A stretch of DNA of 64,000 nucleotides from Parahoeflea alexandrii (GTDB lineage Bacteria > Pseudomonadota > Alphaproteobacteria > Rhizobiales > Rhizobiaceae), in NCBI RefSeq assembly GCF_027214025.1, contig NZ_JAPWHB010000001.1, forward strand, positions 248,001 to 312,000, given 5' to 3'. The position numbers were made by a program, and so were the translations under genes. The notes beneath the pieces were generated by a model. The model was not told the DNA's origin. It saw only the letters and a program-made list of their open reading frames with translations, and ran no database searches. This document shows positions 58,743-64,000 of the stretch, one piece after another (the stretch's first letter is position 1; each line of letters starts with the position of its first letter).

Positions 58743-59867
58743 TCAGGCTGCGCGCTCGAGCGCAACGAATTGCAGCCTGAGCTGCGCAGGGTTTCCTAGG
58801 GTGGCGTTCAGATTGACGGCGCGCTTCATGTAGAGCCCGATGTCGCATTCATCGGTGAAGCCCATGGCACCGTGCAGATGGATGGCCTTGCGGGTGATGT
58901 CGATGGCGGCGTCGCCGGCGCGGGCCTTGGCGGCGAGCACTGCGAGCGCCGCCGGCTTTCCCGGCTCATCGGCCAGGCGTTCGAGCGCGTTGACGATCGC
59001 CGCGCAGGAGAATTCGGCCGCGCTCCACATGTCGACCAGCCTGTGCTGGATGGCCTGGAAGCTGGCGATGGGTTTTCCGAACTGAACTCGCTCCTTGGTG
59101 TAGTCCACCGTTGCCTCGAGCGCCTTGGAGCCGGCCCCGGCAAGCTCGGCGGCCAGCGTCAGCCGCGCCGCCTGGATGGCTTCGTCCAGCAGGCCGCTGC
59201 CGAGAAGGTTGCGCGCCAGGATCTGATCGGCGGCGACATGACAGCCGTCAAACCTGAGTTCAGCCAACGTCGCGCCATCGACGGTCGGGCGTTCCATCAC
59301 GGTGATGCCTTCGGATCCGGCCGCAACGCTGACAAGCATCCGGTCATCGCCCGACCGGGCGAGGACCAGGAGAACATCCGCCGACACAGCGGCGACCACA
59401 AGCCCGGCCGTCCCCGAAAGCGTCACGCCGGTCTCGTTCTCGGTCGCGCTGACCGCGGCGTATCCGCCGTCGGTGGTCTGCCATACCGGCGAGACGACAA
59501 GCGAGCCCGAAATCAGGCCTTCGGCCAGCCTTGAACGTTCCTCACCCGGCTCGGCCCCGGCCAGCAGCGCGCCGGAAAACACCGACAGCTGCGCCAGAGG
59601 CTCGGTGATCAGCGCCCGGCCCAGAGCTTCGCTGAGGATCGCCTGTTCGCTCAGACCGAGGCCTGCGCCGCCCAGATCTTCTGGCAGCATCAGGCCGAGC
59701 CAGCCGGCCTCGGCCATGGCCGACCAGATGTCGCGATCGATATCCTTGCCCGCGCCCCGCCGGGCTCTCAGCGCCCTGGCGCCGTCGAACCGTTGGGCGA
59801 AGGCCGCGACGCTGTCGCGCAGCATGGCAAAGGTGCCGTCCGGGTCTTCGAGAATGATTTCGGGCAT
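58743..59867 (-). CDS. Acyl-CoA dehydrogenase homologue lacking the catalytic base
   Basis: A 374-residue acyl-CoA dehydrogenase-fold protein (GWLGLMLPEDLGGAGLGLSEQ; YTKERVQFGKPIASFQAIQHRLVDM; HLHGAMGFTDECDIGLYMKRA). The IVD-type base position is Ala234 (IQAARLTL), and the C-terminal end (NATLGNPAQLRLQ) has no Glu in the MCAD position. The family's usual WITN-type segment is replaced by a divergent middle region. It is therefore likely a structural partner of the active dehydrogenase at 56789-57952. It lies 42 bases after the CoA ligase gene and 11 before the crotonase gene. Confidence 0.88.
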   Translation of the reverse strand: MPEIILEDPDGTFAMLRDSVAAFAQRFDGARALRARRGAGKDIDRDIWSAMAEAGWLGLMLPEDLGGAGLGLSEQAILSEALGRALITEPLAQLSVFSGALLAGAEPGEERSRLAEGLISGSLVVSPVWQTTDGGYAAVSATENETGVTLSGTAGLVVAAVSADVLLVLARSGDDRMLVSVAAGSEGITVMERPTVDGATLAELRFDGCHVAADQILARNLLGSGLLDEAIQAARLTLAAELAGAGSKALEATVDYTKERVQFGKPIASFQAIQHRLVDMWSAAEFSCAAIVNALERLADEPGKPAALAVLAAKARAGDAAIDITRKAIHLHGAMGFTDECDIGLYMKRAVNLNATLGNPAQLRLQFVALERAA

Positions 59868-59909
59868 GGTGCCTCCGTGGGAATGCGACAGTGTCTCGGG
59901 CGCCAGCGG

Positions 59910-61538
59910 TCAGGCCGGCAGGACGTAGTCGGCGAATTGCTGGCGCAGTTTCATCTTCATGAGCTTGCCGGTCGCGGTGTGCGGCAGGTCGTCGACGAAG
60001 GCGACATCGTCGGGCAGCCACCATTTGACCACGCGCTCGGCGAGAAACTCGAGGATCTCGGGACCGGTGACCTCCGAGCCGTTCTTGCGCACGACGATCA
60101 GCAACGGCCGCTCCTGCCAGCGCGGATGCGGGCGCGAGATGACCGCGGCCTCCTCGATTTCGGGATGCGCCATCGCGGCATTCTCGAGATCGATCGAGCT
60201 GATCCATTCGCCGCCCGACTTGATCACGTCCTTGGACCGGTCGGTGATCTGCACGTAGCCGTCGGTATCGAGCCGCGCGACGTCGCCGGTCGAGAACCAG
60301 CCGTCGGGGTCGAGCACATCGCCGCCCTCGCCGCGGAAATAGCCGGCGGTGACCCAGGGTCCGCGCACCTGCAGATCGCCGGACTGGCCGCTGCCGGCCG
60401 GGATTTCGGAACCGTCCTCGCCGACGACGCGCAATTCGACGCCGCACATGGCGCGGCCCTGCAGCACCTGGATATCAACCTGCTTGTCAACCGGCAGGTC
60501 GCGGTGCTTGGGCAACAGGTTGCCGACGGTGGCGACCGGGCTGGTCTCGCTCATGCCCCAGGCCTGGATGACGAAGACGCCGATGCCATGGAACTTCTCG
60601 ATGATGGTGCGGGGCGCCGCAGCGCCGCCGATGACAACCCGCTTGAGCGACAGGCGCGACGGATCGGCGGCCGGATCGGTTTCGAGATGCTTGAAAAAGC
60701 CCATCCAGACCGTCGGTACGCCGAGGCTGAAGGTGCATTTCTCCTCGACGGCAAGCTCGTAGAGGTTCTTGCCATCCAGATGCGGTCCCGGCAGCACCAG
60801 CTTGGCGCCGCACAGGGCGGAGGCATAGGGCACGCCCCAGGCGTTGACGTGAAACAGCGGCACGGCGAGAAGCGTGCTGTCGGCGCTGCTCAGTTGCAAG
60901 CCGTCCACCTGGCAGACCAGCAGCGAATGAAGATAGGTCGAGCGGTGGCTGTAGAGCACGCCCTTCGGGTTGCCGGTGGTGCCGGAGGTGTAGCACAGCG
61001 AGGAGGCGGCGTTTTCATCAAACACCGGCCAGTCGTACTCGCCGTCCTGCTGCACGATCAGGTCTTCATAGGCCTCCGCCCGGGCGGGCATGCCGGCCAT
61101 GTGGTCCGCATCGGTCATGGCGATGAAGCGCCTGACATGCGGCAGGGCCGGCGTCAGGTCTTCGACCAGACCGGCGAAGGTGATGTCGAAAAACAGCACG
61201 CCGCTTTCGGCATGGTTGAGGATATACTCGATCTGCTCGGGAAACAGCCGCGGATTGACCGTGTGCAACACCGCGCCAATGCCCGAGACAGCGAAATAGA
61301 GCTCGAGATGACGATGGGTGTTCCAGGCGAGCGTGGCGACCCGGTCGCCGGGCTTGACGCCCATGGCGAGCAGTGTCTGGGCCATCTGCTTGGCGCGATG
61401 CGACAAAGTCCGGTAGTTGCTGCGAACAATCGTCTGCTCGCAGGTCTTCGAAACGATTTCCGTATCCGGATGGTAGCGCCGCGCATGTTCAAGCAAGCTT
61501 GAAATCATCAGCGGGTGCGCCTGCATAAGGCCCTGCAT
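59910..61538 (-). CDS. Acyl-CoA synthetase (AMP-forming, long/medium-chain type)
   Basis: A 542-residue ligase that activates a carboxylic acid to its CoA thioester. AMP-binding signature [33 protein letters not shown], the [25 protein letters not shown] hinge and the C-terminal catalytic Lys in [12 protein letters not shown] are intact. GGGAGGAG six bases before ATG 61538 decides the start over an upstream in-frame codon at 61610. It should begin catabolism of the imported acid. Two tandem inverted repeats lie upstream (61627-61659). Confidence 0.94.
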   Translation of the reverse strand: MQGLMQAHPLMISSLLEHARRYHPDTEIVSKTCEQTIVRSNYRTLSHRAKQMAQTLLAMGVKPGDRVATLAWNTHRHLELYFAVSGIGAVLHTVNPRLFPEQIEYILNHAESGVLFFDITFAGLVEDLTPALPHVRRFIAMTDADHMAGMPARAEAYEDLIVQQDGEYDWPVFDENAASSLCYTSGTTGNPKGVLYSHRSTYLHSLLVCQVDGLQLSSADSTLLAVPLFHVNAWGVPYASALCGAKLVLPGPHLDGKNLYELAVEEKCTFSLGVPTVWMGFFKHLETDPAADPSRLSLKRVVIGGAAAPRTIIEKFHGIGVFVIQAWGMSETSPVATVGNLLPKHRDLPVDKQVDIQVLQGRAMCGVELRVVGEDGSEIPAGSGQSGDLQVRGPWVTAGYFRGEGGDVLDPDGWFSTGDVARLDTDGYVQITDRSKDVIKSGGEWISSIDLENAAMAHPEIEEAAVISRPHPRWQERPLLIVVRKNGSEVTGPEILEFLAERVVKWWLPDDVAFVDDLPHTATGKLMKMKLRQQFADYVLPA

Positions 61539-61626
61539 ACCGGTCTCCTCCCAATTCACCGCGGACAAGGCCTCCCAGCCGTCCACATTCAGATTATCGG
61601 CACTCAGCACGCGATGAGAAGGAAAA

Positions 61627-61659
61627 CCTTCATCTGAAGGAGAGTTTCACAAATGTGAA
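61627..61659 (-). promoter_or_regulatory. Two tandem 6-2-6 inverted repeats upstream of the acyl-CoA synthetase gene
   Basis: CCTTCA-tc-TGAAGG (61627-61640) and TTCACA-aa-TGTGAA (61646-61659) are each perfect 6-bp inverted repeats with a 2-base centre. Their centres are 19 bases apart (about two helix turns). They share TTCA/TGAA half-site character. Position 90-120 bases before the synthetase start suggests operators for a dimeric regulator of the catabolic operon. Confidence 0.5.
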
Positions 61660-61702
61660 GTTCCTTGCAGAACATGGATAGCGCGCCGGATGATCGCCGG
61701 CC

Positions 61703-63283
61703 CTATTGGCCGCCGTCGGACGCCTGCCCGGCATTGCCGAAAGAGGTCCAGCCTCCATCGACATAGAGGATGCCGCCATTGATGTAGGAGGCCGCCGGAG
61801 ACGCCAGGAACAGCGCGGCCTCGGCGATGTCCTCGGGGTGTCCCATATCGCCGAGCGGTATCCGCTTGCGGATAGCAGCGCTGTCGACCTTACCCGATTG
61901 TTCGAGGGCTGCGACGCCCGGGGTGCGGATGTAGCCCGGCGCCAGAGTGGCACTGCGGATGCCCTTCTGGCCGAGTTCGGCGGCGAAACAGCGCGTCAGG
62001 ATGTCGATGGCCGCTTTCGAGGCGCCATAGGCATGGCGCGGCGCAAACGGCAGGAAGCTGTTGATCGAACCCAGGTTGAGGATCATCCCCGCCCTGCCCT
62101 GCATCAGCGCCAGCGCTGCCTTGGCGCACATAAAGGCGCCTGCGAGGTTGACGTCGAGCACGCGGCCGAGATCGCTCGAATCCTGCTCCATCGCCGGCTT
62201 GAACACATCGGCGATGGCGGCATTGTTAATCATCACGTCGACATGGCCGAAACGGGCCGCAATTTGCGCGAAGGCATCGGCGACGGATTGCTCCGAGCTG
62301 ATGTCGGCCTCGATTGCAAGATGCCCGTCGCCCAGCACCTCGATCACTTTGCCCAGCGCCTCGCCGTCTCGGTCGATCAGCGCGACATGGTCGCCATTGG
62401 CGGCGAAACGCTCCGCGATCGCCCGTCCGATGCCGTTGGCCGCGCCGGTGACGACGATCACCCTGGGCGCATTGCCGGGTTCGGGCCTTGCGAGTTCGTC
62501 CGCCGGGGTTCCGTCGACCGCCGGATGGGCGGTTCCGGGCTGGTTGAACGACATCCAGCCGCCATCGGCCACCACCACGGATCCGGTCACATAGCGCGCG
62601 GCGTCGGAGGCGAGGAAGCCCGCGACGGAAGCGATTTCGTCGGAGCGGCCGAGCCGTCCGATGGGGATGCGCTGGCGCACCAGCGAGAGATTGGCCTTTC
62701 CTTCCCGCTCGAGTGCTGCGACCATCGGGGTGCGGATGTAGCCCGGCGCGATCGCCGTCACCCGCACCTTGCGCGCCGCCCATTCGCAGGCCAGCGACTT
62801 GGTCATCGAGATCAGCGCCGCTTTTGAGGCGGCATAGGCATTGCGGCCGGGATTGCCCAGAACGCCGGCGAGCGAGGCCGTGTTGACGATGGCGCCGCCG
62901 GTCGCGGGCATGCGCCGGGCCGCCTCGCGCGCCATCACGAACGGGCCATAAAGATTGGTGCTGATCGCCTTGCGGAACCCGGCCATGTCGGTCTCCAGCG
63001 TCGGCTGCATGGTCGGCCCCACGGCGGCGTTGTTCAGGAGCACGTCGACATGGTCGACAACGCCGTCGATCTCTTTGAACAGGGCCATGATGTTGGCTTC
63101 GTCGGACAGATCGCATTCGAAGGCGTGATGCTGGTCGCCGAATTCCCTCACCGCCTCGGCGAGGCCGCTTTGCGCCACATCGACGCCGATCAGCAGATCG
63201 CCGCGCCCGGCGAACTCGGCCAGCATGGCGCGGCCGACGCCGCCTGCAGCTCCTGTGATGATGACGACGCGGGGATTGCTCAT
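61703..63283 (-). CDS. Double short-chain dehydrogenase/reductase (SDR-SDR fusion)
   Basis: A 526-residue fusion of two complete SDR domains. Domain 1 (1-247): TGAAGGVG (10-17), NNAAVG, Ser137, Tyr150-xxx-Lys154. Linker 248-272, Pro/Ala-rich. Domain 2 (273-526): TGAANGIG (279-286), NNAAIA, Ser406, Tyr419-xxx-Lys423. Both keep all catalytic residues, so both should be active, and both keep the GYIRTP motif, pointing to an internal duplication. Each could oxidise a hydroxyl in the pathway, possibly at two successive steps. ATG 63283; 32 bases after the flavin reductase gene. Confidence 0.92.
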   Translation of the reverse strand: MSNPRVVIITGAAGGVGRAMLAEFAGRGDLLIGVDVAQSGLAEAVREFGDQHHAFECDLSDEANIMALFKEIDGVVDHVDVLLNNAAVGPTMQPTLETDMAGFRKAISTNLYGPFVMAREAARRMPATGGAIVNTASLAGVLGNPGRNAYAASKAALISMTKSLACEWAARKVRVTAIAPGYIRTPMVAALEREGKANLSLVRQRIPIGRLGRSDEIASVAGFLASDAARYVTGSVVVADGGWMSFNQPGTAHPAVDGTPADELARPEPGNAPRVIVVTGAANGIGRAIAERFAANGDHVALIDRDGEALGKVIEVLGDGHLAIEADISSEQSVADAFAQIAARFGHVDVMINNAAIADVFKPAMEQDSSDLGRVLDVNLAGAFMCAKAALALMQGRAGMILNLGSINSFLPFAPRHAYGASKAAIDILTRCFAAELGQKGIRSATLAPGYIRTPGVAALEQSGKVDSAAIRKRIPLGDMGHPEDIAEAALFLASPAASYINGGILYVDGGWTSFGNAGQASDGGQ

Positions 63284-63315
63284 GTGCCTGTCCTCTACCT
63301 GTTCAGTCCTTGGGT

Positions 63316-63822
63316 TCAGTCCTTGGATGCCAAGCGGCGGAAATAGCCGTCGCCATAGAGAAGTCCCTCGCCCTCGTTGGAAATCATCGAGACCACGCGG
63401 CCGAGAAACAGGCTGTGGCCGCCGCAGGAAAAAACATCGACAAGGCGGCAATCAAAGGCGCTGACAGCGCCGTCGAGCAACGGCGCGCCGGTGACCGCGG
63501 CAAGCCATTTGCCTTCATCAAAGAGCATCTCGCCCGCGGCCCCGGCGTCCGAAAAGCGGCGCGCCATGCGCGCCTGTGTATCGGCGAGGAAACTGACCCC
63601 GAAGGCTTCACAGCGGGTGATGATCTGCGCCACCGCCGAATCCTGCTTGATGCTGACCAGCAGCGTCGGCGGCTCCATCGTCGCCGAACAGACGGTCACT
63701 GCGGTCACGCCGTCGCGCTCTCCGCCACACGCCGCCGTCACCAGCCCGACCGGCTGGACGATGGCCCGCATGCCGGCAAGGTAGGCCTCTGTCGAAACGG
63801 TTTCAGCTATGTTTGTCAGCAT
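63316..63822 (-). CDS. Flavin reductase (HpaC/HsaB-like)
   Basis: A 168-residue flavin-reductase-domain protein (GMRAIVQPVGLVTAACGGERDGVTAVTVCSATMEPPTLLVSI, GVSFLADTQARMARRFSDA, SCGGHSLFLGRVVSM), the NADH:flavin partner of two-component monooxygenases. The oxygenase partner is not in the window but may be the gene cut at 64000. ATG 63822 is preferred to an upstream TTG at 63855. It lies 32 bases before the SDR fusion on the same strand. Confidence 0.9.
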   Translation of the reverse strand: MLTNIAETVSTEAYLAGMRAIVQPVGLVTAACGGERDGVTAVTVCSATMEPPTLLVSIKQDSAVAQIITRCEAFGVSFLADTQARMARRFSDAGAAGEMLFDEGKWLAAVTGAPLLDGAVSAFDCRLVDVFSCGGHSLFLGRVVSMISNEGEGLLYGDGYFRRLASKD

Positions 63823-63926
63823 GTTATCCAAACCACGTCCCCGGAAATCTATCAATCAATTGTGCCATGTGGCCGTCACGCTCAATTGCGGTGGCCAAGT
63901 ATCGAAAAGCACCTGGCGAACGCCGG

Positions 63927-64000
63927 TCAGCCGGCCTTGCCTTTGCCCATGCGGTAGACCGGATCGTGCGGGTAGTTGCCGCCGATCGGCGTTCTCGGCC
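63927..64000 (-). CDS. C-terminal end of an unidentified protein (truncated by window edge)
   Basis: Only the last 24 codons are present, reading ...TPIGGNYPHDPVYRMGKGKAG then TGA (stop at 63927-63929). The open frame continues out of the window. The tail is too short to name. Its position 104 bases before the flavin reductase makes an oxygenase partner possible but unproven. Confidence 0.5.
   Translation of the reverse strand, partial: PRTPIGGNYPHDPVYRMGKGKAG

Noticed and set aside
59793-61502. A 569-codon rightward open frame opposite the acyl-CoA synthetase gene
   Set aside because: Antisense to an intact enzyme with all motifs; no recognisable protein.

Overview
The window is about 64 kb of GC-rich, gene-dense chromosome from an alphaproteobacterium of the order Hyphomicrobiales (Rhizobiales). 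The main reasons are the run dusB-ntrB-ntrC-ntrY-ntrX, the hfq-hflX pair, the cluster pdhA-pdhB-pdhC...lpdA-lipA with a lipoyl domain on the E1 beta subunit, and ppiD-trpD-trpC-moaC-moeA, all arranged much as I remember them in Sinorhizobium and Agrobacterium. A Hoeflea-like or other Rhizobiaceae/Phyllobacteriaceae organism would fit. The genus cannot be fixed from the sequence alone. I see no rRNA, tRNA, CRISPR array, insertion sequence or phage gene.

Layout. 1-5.7 kb: the 5' tip of a sulfite reductase gene, a DUF2849 gene and cysG (siroheme), then a deaminase, a GFA-family protein, mazG, hflX and hfq. 6.1-16.5 kb: one long leftward block, dusB-ntrB-ntrC-ntrY-ntrX-trkA-trkH, joining nitrogen and redox two-component control to potassium uptake. 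16.6-17.8 kb: rightward ispF and cinA/pncC; the IspD half normally fused to IspF in this order is absent. 17.7-29.2 kb: leftward coq10-type gene, a P-loop kinase-like gene, lipA, two small membrane proteins, lpdA, a DUF465 gene, an SGNH hydrolase, hdeD, pdhC, pdhB, pdhA, an ftsB/divIC-like gene and eno, making a pyruvate dehydrogenase/lipoate block next to enolase. 29.2-39.5 kb: a mixed accessory stretch with a chemoreceptor, kdsA with a VOC protein, a lipoprotein DD-carboxypeptidase, a secreted protein, a BON-MscS channel, a VTT-like membrane protein and a CcoN-like fragment, with two gene-free kilobases. 39.6-50.3 kb: core genes pyrG, secG, tpiA, a PilZ protein, a diguanylate cyclase, ppiD, trpD, trpC, moaC and moeA.

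50.4-64.0 kb is a different kind of DNA: an all-leftward catabolic island. In transcription order it holds the end of an unknown gene, a flavin reductase, a double SDR fusion, an acyl-CoA ligase, an acyl-CoA dehydrogenase without a catalytic base, a crotonase, a second acyl-CoA dehydrogenase with the base, a LivG-LivF-LivH-LivM importer without a binding protein, a Baeyer-Villiger-like monooxygenase and an Old Yellow Enzyme. Together these look like uptake, ring or ketone oxygenation, CoA activation and beta-oxidation of an unidentified (possibly alicyclic, terpenoid or steroid-like) acid. It starts 30 bp after moeA, where related genomes, as I recall, carry lexA.

This island is the best candidate for an undescribed system. 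Several of its enzymes depart from their family signatures: the BVMO fingerprint histidine is arginine, the crotonase lacks its first catalytic glutamate, and one acyl-CoA dehydrogenase lacks the base at both known positions. Symmetric repeats lie in two of its promoter regions.
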